DNA of 64,000 nucleotides from Cladophialophora immunda (GCF_000835495.1 NW_015622544.1:949704-1013703); one strand, 5' to 3'. Shown: positions 44,977 to 57,157, counted from the first letter of the stretch. Numbers and translations are program-made. The notes: generated from the sequence alone by a model not told the origin.

Positions 44977-47398
44977 TCAATAAAAGAATGCCGCCACAAA
45001 CACTAACGCCGTGAAAGCTGTGGTGACGGAGTATTCCAGTTCGAAGAACACGCTTTGTGGAGCAAATGCAATCTTCTTCGCCTCTGGCGTCGGGTGGGCG
45101 ACATTGGTTTTGGGATCGCGCACCAAGAGCTCTTCTCGATCTGGGCAGTTGGGAGGGTCGCAAGCATAGGTGAAGGGAATCCAAAAGGACGAGCATACGA
45201 TTAACCACGCCAGCGGGGGCTGTGTCCGGGGTCAGTAACGATAGAAAAGGGCCAGAGATAAACTTACCCAGAATGCGTGGGTCAGGAGACCAACAAGCTT
45301 GCCCCTCAGAGTATGTTGGGTCAGGAACGTCCGGTAGGACGACAGGGTGACCGCGACGAGGACGAAATAGACATATGCCACATGGAAGCCGGCCATGTAA
45401 TTGACACAAATCGTCCAGATCCGGCGCCACATCGGGGCTCGTCGTTTTGGATCTCGCTCATTCAGCGCAGACTGGATCGAACCGGTCGCTTTGAAAGCCT
45501 GTCGTTGCCCACCCAACCAGGTCGGAAGAACAAATGATCGGATGATGGTGAGGGAAATGTACGGAGCCATCCAAAGCTGATACCGGCTACCTCTTTGTCC
45601 CGTGGCATATCCCGCTGGTATAAAGAGTACAAACTCGCACAGCCGGTTGAAGACCATATTGGCAAAACAAGCGCGGATCAACCACCGAAGTTGCGTGTCG
45701 TTTGCGTATGCCACGAGGGGCTTGTTGGCGATGAGGACAATCGGCATGGCAAAGATGGAGAGGGTGAGGAAGATGTTGAACAAGCTGAGGAAGGCGTAGA
45801 TGAAGCTGGACGATCGCTGGGCAAAGGTCATATGTCTGACCTTGTCACCCCAGAGGCAGAATCGAAGTTTGAATGCGGTATCGACCGTGCCGATAGCCCA
45901 CCGGGTACGTTGCTTGAGATGACCGCCGTAGTCTTCTGGTACAGTACCAAACTGCAACGCCTCGTGAACAAAAGCCGTCTTCCAGCCAGAGCCAAGCAGC
46001 AGAGTGCTGGTTGCAACATCTTCTGCCAGCGATCCGCAGGGGAAATTGCCAATCTGGGCTAGAGCGACAGTTCGAGCGACATATCCAGACCCTGTGCACC
46101 ATGCCACTCCCAGCGCATCTTTGACTGGTTCCGAGACGTGGACGAAGAAATCCAGGCTTTGGCAGAGAGGGTCGTCTTTGGGGACGTTGTAAAAGAGTTG
46201 CGGGGGACACGCGAGACCCATCTTCTCATCCATCAACAAATGAGGGAGCACCGCTCTCAACCATTGTTGTTCAGGTATCATATCAGCATCTAAAGCGGCC
46301 ATGAATTCCGAGGCTCCGCCCGGTAAGCTGTGAACCGCGTCCAGCCCGTAGTTCAGATTGCCGGCCTTGAAATGGTGGGGAACACCTGGAAATTTCGGGC
46401 GACGGATGTAGTAGACGTTTGGAAAGGTCTCCCGCATCTCTTCCAGGACGTTTTTGAGCGCGTCTGACTTGCCGTCGTCGAGGAGGAGGACGCGATATCG
46501 GTCTTGCGGGTAGTCCAAGTCACAGGCTGCACGAACAGTGTCGAGGACCAGATCGTCATCCTCGCCACAACATGTTATAAAGACGTCAACGGTAGGCACG
46601 TCGTTGCCGACGAGTCTCAGTTTTGGTCGGTGTCGCTTCTTGAGAATGAATAGGGACCACAAGGTCTGCATGAAGATCGGCACCGCAATGGAGATTTCGA
46701 TGGCGACGAAGACCCAAGCCAAAGGAAAAGGGGCCTTGTAGTGATGCTGGGCGTCGATGATAAAGGCGATACGCAGGCCAAAGTAGAACCAATACAAGGA
46801 CAGAGAAATCAAGCACAGGAGCGGCGCTACCCAGCGGAACAGCCATCTCTTTTTGCCCGAGAGGAACTCTTTGTCGTCCCTCGAATGCAGCTGGGCAATT
46901 GATCCCTCCTTCACCCAATCTTTCTTGAAGTATGTCGAAGGGTTGTCGGGAACCAGGGGCTTTAATGTTTCTTGACTTCGCTGAGGACTGTCAGTGGCCA
47001 TGATCTCTGGAACAGAGGCTCGGACTTACGAAAGGTGACGGTACCGGATATGGAGATGAGCTACGCGTCTGCGACTCGGAATAGGTCGAGCCTGCACCCG
47101 GAGCAAAGGGGGGAAATCCTCCATTAGGCGGCTCCAAAGAGCTGTCCGCGATGCTCTCAGTCATGAGGTCTGAGAGGGTTCTGTTGTGGAGGTCTGATAA
47201 ACCCGGTCTCCGCGACAGCCTGGGCTGATCGAGGGACTCGCTCTCTCTGTAGCTCCCATATACCGGGTGGACTGTTGTGGGCTTTTCAATGAACGACTCT
47301 TGACTTTGTCGGAGTGTGGACTGCATCGATACCGTCGACATCTCAGTCATGGGTGGTTGGTCGGATCTCCTGCGGTCCGATTTACGTAGAGGAGGCAT
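44977..47398 (-). CDS. Cellulose-synthase-like family 2 glycosyltransferase
   Basis: Three exons (47030-47398, 45268-46980, 44977-45219) with introns of 49 and 48 nt; 774 residues. The first about 130 residues are disordered and Ser/Pro-rich. Two membrane helices follow (about 170-190 and 210-235), then the GT2 domain with the processive-synthase signature: DDG at 291-293, DAD at 354-356, TGSGY at 419, ED at 443-444 and QRTRW at 480-484. Several C-terminal helices form the translocation pore. Such enzymes polymerise UDP-glucose and export a beta-glucan. In Aspergillus the single CelA/Tft1-type enzyme makes mixed-linkage beta-1,3;1,4-glucan; I judge this gene to be of that type, not a chitin synthase, which would have QRRRW. 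The start at 47398 is the first good ATG. Confidence 0.9.
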
Positions 47399-48971
47399 TT
47401 GGGAAAACGAGGGCGGTGGATGAGGGGGAAGATACAAGGGTGAAAGCTTTGAGCAGACCGTGGCCCGGGATGCGTATGTCGTGTCACTGAACGAGCGTCT
47501 TCATCGTCCGCGTTCCCAAGACGTGATCTGGTGTGCTGGCTGATCCCCTTTGTTTTTATTAGGCGTGGTTGAATAAATAACGAATGTCTGAGCGAGAGTG
47601 TTCGAGGGGAGTCGAGGCCTCTAACGACTGTAGGGATGGTGAATACACAAAAACGAGGGATAGATAGAGTGAGAGAGTCGAGGCAGATTGCACAGGAAGA
47701 GTGAAGGGTGAGGGCGGCAGAGTTTGACAGGTGAAGGACTGGGCCTTGTCCGAGAAGAGGCGTTGGTTGTTTTCTGCGCTACAGTAGGTGCGCATTGAAC
47801 GACCTTATCATGTCATTGTGGAGTGGTTGGGGGCGCCCAAGTGGGAAACAGTAACAAGCCGTAGATCACCAGTGTGACATGGCCGATGGCCGATGGCAGA
47901 GGGCAGCGCTCAGTGCCCGGGAAAGGCTGGGGGGGGGGAGGGAGCAGTGATTGTTACTGGGGAATACAGGGTTCCGGAGACCAGTTCTGACAAGGCTTTT
48001 GACGACGATAACGGGGCGGTACGGATTACGGAGTACCTGCCTACTCGTGCCTGGACGGAGTCGCTAAAACGCATCTTGACCACCTTCTTCCGGCGCTGGG
48101 CAAACAAGGCAATTTGGGAGAAAATGCAAATTGGCAAGCCGTGGGTGCAAGTGACGAGGCTAGCAGCAGGGGCAGGGGGGGAGGGACGGGGGCATGAAAA
48201 TTAAAAACAAGACCAACCACAAGCAGCCTAAGCAGGCCTAAGCAAGCGAGAGTGGGCTGGGAGGCGCTAGGACCTGATCTGGGCTAGGGGAGATGCAGCC
48301 GGTGGGCCACATACGCCACTGGTGCCTTGGGGTGGCACTGGTGCGCCAAGGGCTGCAAATCTCCTGGGCCGGCGCCCCTGTCAACACAGGACTCCCCCCA
48401 GTTCTCAGGCCGACAGGCACGGCACACGCACCCACAGGCACCCAACAGGCACTTGTCTTTGCGGACAAGCCCAGATTTGCTGAAACGGGCTCCATCCCGC
48501 CGGCCGATGCTCGCCCATGAATGGCCACGCCAGCAACTGGCACATCGAACCAACTTCTTTTTTAAAATCTCGCCCGAGACTGAAACAAAATTACCATCAC
48601 TCGCCACATTGTTCCCATCAACAACCAGCTCTTCGTCGCTTGCACTTGCACTTGCACTCACCAGCTGTGTCTGTATCAGCTGCACTGCCCCGGCTCTTTC
48701 CAGCCGCTCCTCCGGCTTCTGCTCTCCGGGAAGCACGCGTCTCTTCTCCCTTACGGTCTCCCTCACCCTCAACCCCAACCATCATCCCCTTCACCCATCA
48801 GCGTCATCGCCATCTTTTTTTTTTTATTTCTCAAGTCGAGGCATCTCCGTCTTGAAGGCCATTCACTCGTTTTCCAGCATCGACTCGTCCTGTCGCTTTC
48901 CGCAGTGCTCCGTACAACCACTTAATTCCCCCCATTGACCACCAAAGCAACCGACTCGAGTTCTCGTCAAC
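47399..48971. promoter_or_regulatory. Divergent promoter region, GT2 and GH12
   Basis: 1.57 kb shared by two divergent genes. Contains a G9 run near 47930, a TACGGAGTAC motif at 48027-48036, a CTCCGTAC half-copy at 48908-48915 near the GH12 start, and a T11 run at about 48817-48827. No experimentally known site is recognised. Confidence 0.45.
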
Positions 48972-50511
48972 ATGGGTGTCAGGTCCCTCGTCTCCTTCGG
49001 CTTTGTCCTCATCCCTATTGCGGTCACTATCAGCGTGCTGCTGGGCATACAGGCATATCGCGAATCCAAAGGACTCCCCTCCAACCCGTTTGTGGACAAC
49101 CGGATCAAATCATCGCTATACTGTCAAAAGGCTTTCGGTGTCACTCCGTACACAAATGGCCAGCAATATACATTGTGAGTATCCCATGATCTCCCCAAGG
49201 TCTCAATGGGGCACGAGTGTCTCGTATCCAGCTGCGCAATTATCAGTACCCCTGTCATGTTTGACAACTTTAAGTTGTCAAGGTTTTTGGTGTTCCTGGA
49301 CTATCACCCAGTTGGGCCTGGCTCGAGTCAGCGTGGCAAGCATCCGCTACCTGCAGGGATGTTTGTCCGGTTCTGCCAACTTGGAATGTTTGTGGATATG
49401 CATATGCCTTCCGACCGCCGACTGTATCGGCCAAACTGACGCCGCCACCAATCACCGTTGAGACAATGTGATCGCTGACAATGCCCTTCCCTCACAGAAA
49501 CCCGAACCAATGGGCTCTTCCAGACGACTATACTGGACCGGGAGGATTGTGTATGAATGTAAGCAGATCACCTGGAATACATGACGAGAATGTCGCTGAC
49601 GATATTGCTAGGTCACTACTTTTGACGTAAGTCTCTTGAGAAGCCCGCCGCAGGATCTTCATCTCTAGCTGTCTTGTCACGTGATGCTAATGATGTGCAG
49701 AATGGTTCTTACCCGACAAAGACCTCAGCCGCAGAGTGGTCGATCACTGTAAGTCATGTCCTTGTTTGATTGGGCTATTTTGGGAATTGCCATCCCCTGG
49801 CCTCGGGAGCAGCACACTGACAGTGATTTGCAGTGGCAGTTTCCTCGCGGCCCACCGACTCAGCCCGTTCACGCATTCCCCAATATCAAAATGGACTCGA
49901 GTGTCTTTCCGATCGAGATTTCGCAGGTCTCGGCAATCAACTTCGAGACTGAATGGTACTATGGAGTTGGGAATGACAGGCCGGACGTCATGGACATCGC
50001 TGCCCTGACTGCTGCCGCACTTGACGCCAATGTGGCTGTCGACATGTTCTTGGATTCCGATCCCGACAAAGCTACAGACACCGTACAAGCCAAGTACGAA
50101 GTCATGATCTGGCTTGGCCAATTTGGGGCGTCGACGCAACAGATTGGTTTGCCAGAAGGCGCAATCGCAACCCAAGTCGTGAACGGAACCACCTTCTCCT
50201 TGTACTCCGGTGTCAATGGTCTTGGCCAAAGTGTCCTCACATGGGTGGCCAGCACTGCTGCAACCGGAGTGCAAAGTTTCAATGCGGATATAGGTCCCTT
50301 GCTTCAGGGTCTGACCGGGTTGGGAGGGCCTACTGTGAATGGTAAGCATTGCCGATTCCTGCCACACTCTTCTCGATGCAGCATTTCGTGGCTAACAATG
50401 TCTCTTAAAGACTATCTCGGCTACATTGCGTTCGGCTCCGAGACTCTTGATTCGGGGTCCAACGTCACTTTTTACAACAAGGTCCTCTCCATGGATGTGA
50501 TTCCCGCGTGA
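48972..50511 (+). CDS. Glycoside hydrolase family 12 endo-beta-1,4-glucanase
   Basis: Six exons (48972-49174, 49498-49558, 49612-49626, 49701-49748, 49834-50341, 50411-50511) with introns of 323, 53, 74, 85 and 69 nt; 311 residues. Exon 3 is a 15-nt microexon (VTTFD). The N-terminus has a hydrophobic helix at about 9-26, a signal anchor or uncleaved signal peptide. The rest is the GH12 jelly roll. The expected retaining pair is Glu198 in KYEVMIWLGQFG (nucleophile) and Glu289 in YIAFGSETL (acid/base). Family members cut xyloglucan, cellulose or mixed-linkage glucan. It is divergent from the GT2 gene, so a role in trimming that polymer is possible. Potential N-glycosylation sites (NGS, NGT, NVT) agree with passage through the secretory route. 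Confidence 0.88.
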
Positions 50512-53500
50512 TGATTCTACCCGATGCGATCCAGCGTGTAATATGGTAACGAAGCAATGACAAAGATCAGTTCATGTCGACCATATTCTACAGGTCCAAT
50601 GTGGGCCCCATGCCTGGAAGAGTACAATGTGGCAACAAGAATGGCCTCCGGCCATCAACTTCCATGCATTCAGAAACGACTGACACGACAATACGGTTAG
50701 CTGCAGTCTAATCGATACGAACTTAGCAACAACATTCGGAATAATATCGCAGCTGTGTTCAGGATCTGTGTCCCCCAAAACTACTGCGACAGGTACGCGC
50801 ACGCCCCCGCGTCGCTGCCGGTTTATCTTCTGCGAGAGCAACAATACAGACTCTCGGTGCAGAGACAGGATTATTAGGGTGAAGGTTGTCGACAAGCAAT
50901 CTGGGCATCTACAGAACGTGCGCCATGTTGAGGCACGGTGGCAATCCCTGGATAAATTTTTTTGGCAGCCCAGGATGCAGCCATTGTGAATGCCACAGCT
51001 TGTACGTCACAGTGAGACATGCCAGAATCAAGATCTCAACCCTGGCTGCTACGGTGGACCATATTTGCTGTGGACCCAGCACAGCTCCGAGGATGTTGTC
51101 CCAGGCACAGGAACATACCCAACAACGTAACCCTGTCAAGAACTTGGTGGGGCCAATCGAATCCTCCGCCGGAAAAGCTCCTCAGTCGGTCTTTCGCGTG
51201 CCTGTGGCAGAGCCGGGCTTGATATGGGATGACGTGGCCGGTCTTCCAATCAACATCTGTATATAGACGATTGCGCCATTGTGAAATGCTTTTGGCAACG
51301 GACGGCGCTTGCCTTGGGAGAGCACAGCGGAATGGTGTCAGCTCCATAATACACCCCAATGGCAGGCGGCTCCGATTGTTCGCGAAGAGCTCGCCCAGCG
51401 GCCCTACGAGTAAATCCTTGGACAGGAATAACAAGCTTATCGGAAACCCATTTCGTACAGGCTGGGGGGGAATCTGCACCAGGCGACCATCCCCAGAGTC
51501 CCAGACTCGCAGTATCAGGCGTCCATTCTCTTATCAAGAAACCTTTTTGTTCCTGTTTATAAGCCCTTGGACTTGGTCCAGGTTGGTGCCAGCCTCCCCG
51601 GATTTCCTAGCCTTATCGCTACCCGCGCCAACACGAGTCTATCACGCGACCTCTCCACGAGTAACGAAGGAACAAACCACCGACTAAACTTGGGAGGCTG
51701 CATTTCGCTGTTGCCAAGCAGAAGCGGAAAGCTTCACGGTCAAAGGCTCGTCCTCTCTCGTATCAAGTGGAGCGAAACTGCCCAACGTTGTGTAAGACGG
51801 ACTACGGAAATCCGACGGCGGAGTGCCCGGGGCTGGTTGGCTGGGCGGTCAAAAGTTAGGCACATAATCATATGCCTAGAGACGTGTGAGTATCCCCAAA
51901 GCACTAACTACAGTACGTACATCGACGTCTGAGAGGGCGAGGCGGTAGATGGCTAACCAGAATCGGTTCCTATCGTTCCCAGACCCTCCGGTTGTTATCG
52001 CTGAGCAGGTACTCGTCCAGCCCAACTCGGCCCAGCCCAACTCAGCTCAGTCGAGTCGAATCCAGCATTTCGATTCCCATGCTGAAGACTGAAGGAGGTA
52101 AGTCTCCTAAGAGGTCGGACAGTCGGACAGTCGGATAAAATCCCCTCCTCTCCGTCCACGAACCATCTAGCCATGGCGACAAGCGCGCACAGTTTTAGAG
52201 GACTATCGCCATTTTTGCGGCGGGAGCGCCAGGATTTACCAGTCCGTCTCCTACGAAGCATGTGTGAACACGCGGCCAGCTACAGCCCTGGCCGCCGATA
52301 CCTCTATACTCACGAGGGAAAGACATATTTGCCAAGTCGGTTCGATTCTAGTGTGCAAGAGAAGGCCACTCTACCCCGAGCTGTAACTAGGCATTACTGA
52401 GCACCGCCCGGGCCGGAGGCTAAGTAGAGGGATGTTTCTGCCGCATTGAAGTCGGCTTCTCCTGCCACTCAGCTGGGCGTTGTCTTTGGGGAAAGTCCTC
52501 ACTGCGCCTGGCAAGTCCCCTCCCCATTCCCTCCCGCCTGATATTCCTTGCGGGTGGCCTGGCCCTCTCGCATCCTGCTACCGACGAGGCAAGGATTCAA
52601 TACCTTTGCACGGCTCTACGGTATTCACAAATATCTCTTCAGCATCATCCCAACGCTGCAAGGCTCTCGGGCGCATTTTGAGAGGGGATGACCTGATGAT
52701 TTGATTTGGTAGGTGCGAGGCTTCGAAAGTGTCCAAAGGGACTCGAGGTGAGCTTTCGCTCCACTTACGTCGCGGCTGCAGCAGACAGAGACTGCATCCC
52801 CATACATATCCGTCAGCCTTGGTGGATGTCGAGAGTCAACCCTGCTTGGAGCAAGCTTAGCAGTCGAGACAAACTCTAGCCATGATCCGAGATCAATAAT
52901 AAATCTCGGTGCTAGCTCCGACACTGGAGATCGAGCAGGACTGTCAAGAACTGCGCCATCCACTTTGTGATCGCTCTGTCGGCAATGCCTGTCCACCATG
53001 CAAAGGCCTCTTCAGTGCACATCACAACGCTGGAAGCCATGTCTCCCACCAGTGTTTTCCGTTCGCCTTTCATATAACTGCCTTTTTTTCTACCGCAGTG
53101 GACAGAGTGACAGAGCCTCTTCAGTCCTTTCGCTTGGGTTCATCCTTCCTTGGGAGGCGAGCCTATGAGGCCTAATTGCGCACGTTTCGAAAATGGACCA
53201 ATCGCAAAGGGACACTGGCTGCAACCATTGGCAAGGCGCAGCGCGCCAAAGGACAACTCGAGCTGCAGAACCAGGTGGCTGTGAATTCTCACCAGTGAGA
53301 AGAGGTGGCTGAGACCTCGCAGCAGTTCCTGCGGCCCAGACGGCTCACAGAAGGCCATGTTGCGAGTCACAGAGAAGCTTTCACCCCAAACCGGTTGAGG
53401 GACACGATCAACTTTCGTTCCCTCCAAATCGGTCGAGACGCATCTTCACTGCCTTTCCAGCTGAACTGATGCCCGGCTCTTGATTGGAGAAAGCACTGGA

Positions 53501-54136
53501 GGATTCATCACCCTTCCCTAGGAGGTGAAGTGGCAGTTCCCGTGTGTGGTCGGCAGGCTGCGATAGGTAACCCAATTGGGGACGAGGCTCCTCCCCTCGC
53601 GCTGTCGTGTCCCGTTTGGTCAAAGATGAAGCAAGTGCTACAGTGGTCCTCCTTGACCGGTCAGGCAAGTATATTTGTATTGGGCAGACTCCAGTTCTCA
53701 GTGCGTGTACATCCTTGATTTGCAGATATATTTCTGTACGTACAGACCTCGCACTCTTGCCGGATAGCGTGGCAGGTACTCGGGGTGTGCGACTATATGT
53801 ACATGCCTTGACGGCAGCGAAGCGGTCTCGGTCTTGAAACTGCGGATGACCTCTGTTCCGATCCATCTCTACCGTTTTGTTTGAGAGACAACGTTGGCCT
53901 CATCATTCTGGCAAACTGCTACATTGTTCTGGTTGTAGTTTGCTTTCAGTCCCGATTCATACCCAAAGGTTATTCTTACCAAGGTTAGTCTTTCGAGCCC
54001 ATATTCGTCGTCCCATCCCTCACCCGCCATTTCCATTGCCATTGAATTCAACGGTAGTTCAGCTTTCTTCCGGCGAAGGCTGCTAAGGTGATATCAAACC
54101 TAGCTACCACAGCAATACAGGCTTTGCACCTTCCAG
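50512..54136. other. Intergenic region, no supported gene
   Basis: 3.6 kb between two rightward genes. Longest frames (51036-51479 and 53408-53866, minus strand) have no protein character. A small CGGACAGT triplication lies at about 52115-52137, and an imperfect AGCCCAACTC duplication at 52018-52043. Confidence 0.5.
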
Positions 54137-56878
54137 ATGGCACCGCTGAATACATCCGCCGAGCCCAGCTCCGTCCCCATACCTCCACATACTACCATTA
54201 TCGAGTTAGTCGACCAGAGTGCGGCCGAGGGCGGTGCGAAGGACAAGAATGGCGGCACGGAATCCATCGTGGCAACCGAGGCCGGTGATGCTACAACTAT
54301 ACAGGTGGTCGCTAAACCAGGAGCCCAAGTCATCGTGAAGGATAACAGGGGAGCGACGAAGCAAGTCCCTGTTGCTGCTGCTGCTGCTGCCGCTGCAACT
54401 GGACATAGTATGGTTGTTCAGGTGCAAGAAGCCGCCGCCAATGTGAAAGATAAGAGTCAATCAACACGACCAATTCCGACACCTGCGCCGCCTAGCCACA
54501 CAACAATCATTCAAGTATCGGGCCAGAAGGCTGATACTAATGCGACGGACAAGACTACATCGCCAACCCCGACTCAAGCAGCCCCTGGACACACAACTAT
54601 TGTTCAGCTACCCAGTCAGAAGGCAGGTGATGTCAGTGTGAAGGACACGAATGCGTCATCGAAGTCAGCTCCGGCACCTACACCTGGACATACAACAATC
54701 ATCCAGATACCCGGTCAGAAGCCGGCGGACGCGAATACAAAGGATAAGAGGGGACCGGCAGCACCGGCTACAGCAGTCCCTGGACACACTACAATTGTTG
54801 AAGTGCACGGAGCCGATGCCAGTGCGGGAGACCATAGTAGATCAACGGGAAAAGCCCCAGCAACAGCTCCTGGACACACAACGATTGTTCAAGTACCGGG
54901 CCAGAAGCTTGCCGACGTCAATGTTAAGGACGCTCTTGGATATACGTCGCTACATCGGGCGATCGAGAACGGTGACGTGACACGAATTCAGGTGCTGCTC
55001 GACGAGGGGGCCGATATCAATGTGAAGCAAGACTCATGGGCTGGAAAGACGGCATTGACAGAAGCTGTTGCGGAGGGTCACCACACAGTCGTTAAACTAC
55101 TACTAGACAAGGGCCATAACATTGATGCGAAAGATACCACCGGATACACGGCGCTACACTGGGCGGTTGAGAAAGGGCAGATCGAAGTCATCAAGGTGCT
55201 GCTTGAGAAGAGGGCCAATCTCGAGGTGAAGGAAAGCCAAGGAAGCTCGCCGAGAGGCGCGACGGCGTTGCATCTGGCAGCCGATGGAGGTAATGAAACG
55301 ATCGTCAGGCTACTGGTCGAGAAGGGAGCCGACATGCATGCAACAGACTCTCGTCTCGGCTTGACGGCACTACAAATGGCAGTGGAGAAGGGGCGCGAAG
55401 CCGTCGTCAAGGCTCTGCTCGAGAAAGGGGCGGATTTTAGAGCCAAATACCAGAACGGATATCCCCCAAGAGGCGCGACCGTGTTGCATTCAGCGGCGGA
55501 GAACGGATATCTTGAGGTCATCAGACTGCTCGTCAAGAGAGGAGCCGACATCCATGCAAGCGACGATCTTGGGTTTTCTCCATTGGCGCGAGCCATGAAA
55601 GCAAAGAGACTCGACGTTGTGAGATTGCTGCTCGAGAGCGGGGTCGACGCTGGGGGCGAGGATGCTCGTCTCGCGATGCACATAGCCGTCACTGCTGGAA
55701 ACGAGTCGCTTGTTAGGCTGTTCATCGACCGAGGAGCCAACGTCAACGATCGGGATTCAACCACTGGATTCAGTCTGCTGCAACAAGCGGCCCATCTCAA
55801 ACATGACGCCGTCGTCAAGCTGCTTCTCGAGAAGGGTGCCGATGTCGAGGCTAAGGATGATCCAGCCAAGGAGAAGAAGAAGACGCCATTGTGGCTGGCG
55901 GCTGAAGCTGGAAGTGTCACCATTGTCCAGATGTTGCTTCAAAGGGGCGCCGTCATTGATCAAAGATGCTCCGAGGGGGGGCAGACGGCGCTCATCGTAG
56001 CAGCCAAGAATGGGTTCGAGTTTGTCGTCAGAGCCCTGCTTGAAAAGGGCGCCAATGTGAATGTTGGCGACGACGAGAGCTTCACTGCGCTCTTTCGCGC
56101 CGCTGAATCGGGCCAGACCGCGGTGGTCAGGACGCTCATCGAGAAAGGGGCCAATATCAATGCACAACTTACCGGCTGGCCCAGCGGGGGTCACTCACAG
56201 GGAAACACGGCGCTGTCAGCGGCTTGCTATCGAGGCCACATCGAGGTCGTTAAACTGCTGCTTGAGAAGAAAGCCAATATGCATCTGGCAAATTCCACCC
56301 CGTTAGTCTATGCATGTTTAAACAGCCACTTGGCAATTGTCCAGCTGTTGCTCGAGCATGGAGCCACCGTGAAAGAGATGTCGGATTCGATCAACCACGC
56401 GGCCAGGGACGGATCCGTGGAGATCGTCAAGCTGTTCCTCGACAGGGGGGTCAGTGTCAAGAACATGGACGATGGAGATTTTCCGCTCATGGAAGCGGCA
56501 TGGAGGGGGCATAACGAGGTGGTCCAGCTCCTGCTTGAGAGAGGCGCTGATCTTGAGCAGAGGACGGTCGTCACGGGAGGCTACAATGGCCCCTTGGACC
56601 AGGGCACCGCGTTGTGGCATGCGGCATATTGGGGCGAGAACGCGGCGACCGTCAAGCTGCTCCTCGACAAGGGCGCGAAGATCGAGACCAGGAGCACTCG
56701 CGACAATCGGACGCCGCTCCACGGGGCGGCGGCCGAAGGCAAGGAAGCAGTCGTCCAGGTGCTGCTCGACAAGGGCGCCAACGTCAGGGCCACGGACGGC
56801 AAGGGCCAGACGCCGCTGCAACTGGCTCAGGCTGCAAACCAAGCCGGCGTCGTCAAGCTGCTCTCGGGACGCTCCTAG
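54137..56878 (+). CDS. Ankyrin-repeat protein with decayed-repeat N-terminus
   Basis: An intronless 913-residue protein. From about residue 265 to the end I count 19 ankyrin repeats (typical unit TALHLAAENG..EVVKLLLEKGADVNAKD), ending KLLSGRS. There is no other catalytic or nucleotide-binding domain, no membrane segment and no signal peptide. Residues 1-260 are Pro/Ala/Thr-rich but periodic: seven copies around PGHTTIVQVPGQK, each followed by A-D-x-N-x-KD, align with the second half of an ankyrin unit (GHTTIVKLLL.KGADVNVKD). So the N-terminus looks like diverged ankyrin repeats. It is probably a binding scaffold. Multi-ankyrin proteins are an expanded, fast-evolving class in filamentous fungi, often downstream of NLR-type sensors; no NACHT domain is present here. 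Confidence 0.9.
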   Translation: MAPLNTSAEPSSVPIPPHTTIIELVDQSAAEGGAKDKNGGTESIVATEAGDATTIQVVAKPGAQVIVKDNRGATKQVPVAAAAAAAATGHSMVVQVQEAAANVKDKSQSTRPIPTPAPPSHTTIIQVSGQKADTNATDKTTSPTPTQAAPGHTTIVQLPSQKAGDVSVKDTNASSKSAPAPTPGHTTIIQIPGQKPADANTKDKRGPAAPATAVPGHTTIVEVHGADASAGDHSRSTGKAPATAPGHTTIVQVPGQKLADVNVKDALGYTSLHRAIENGDVTRIQVLLDEGADINVKQDSWAGKTALTEAVAEGHHTVVKLLLDKGHNIDAKDTTGYTALHWAVEKGQIEVIKVLLEKRANLEVKESQGSSPRGATALHLAADGGNETIVRLLVEKGADMHATDSRLGLTALQMAVEKGREAVVKALLEKGADFRAKYQNGYPPRGATVLHSAAENGYLEVIRLLVKRGADIHASDDLGFSPLARAMKAKRLDVVRLLLESGVDAGGEDARLAMHIAVTAGNESLVRLFIDRGANVNDRDSTTGFSLLQQAAHLKHDAVVKLLLEKGADVEAKDDPAKEKKKTPLWLAAEAGSVTIVQMLLQRGAVIDQRCSEGGQTALIVAAKNGFEFVVRALLEKGANVNVGDDESFTALFRAAESGQTAVVRTLIEKGANINAQLTGWPSGGHSQGNTALSAACYRGHIEVVKLLLEKKANMHLANSTPLVYACLNSHLAIVQLLLEHGATVKEMSDSINHAARDGSVEIVKLFLDRGVSVKNMDDGDFPLMEAAWRGHNEVVQLLLERGADLEQRTVVTGGYNGPLDQGTALWHAAYWGENAATVKLLLDKGAKIETRSTRDNRTPLHGAAAEGKEAVVQVLLDKGANVRATDGKGQTPLQLAQAANQAGVVKLLSGRS

Positions 56879-57157
56879 TCGGGCTGTCTTCCTGCAGGTG
56901 CAACCAATATCTCTCTTTACTCGTTGTGCTGTATGGCTTGGACCTCATCTGGGCTGAACCAGGCAAGGGGCTGGTTCATAAGAGCTTCTTCTATTCTTGT
57001 GCTGTATCACTTATTTTGAAGGTGTCGAGATAACTATACTATAGTCGTTGCATAGATGATAACGAATACAGCATACTGACAGCTCGGGACAAACAGAACA
57101 CAAAGAAGCCGGACACCTGCAGAATATAAATGTGCCATCTCCCTGCCTGACTCGCGT
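56879..57157. other. Short convergent interval
   Basis: 279 bp between the 3' ends of the ankyrin gene and the LDI-like gene; presumably both 3' UTRs. Confidence 0.5.

Noticed and set aside
49206..49439. 77-codon frame inside intron 1 of the GH12 gene
   Set aside because: The intron has proper splice sites and the flanking exons join in phase to a GH12 sequence; the frame is incidental.
52310..52365. GGTTCGATTC, a possible tRNA T-arm, near 52339
   Set aside because: No pairing stem around it and no D-arm, anticodon arm or acceptor stem at the expected distances.
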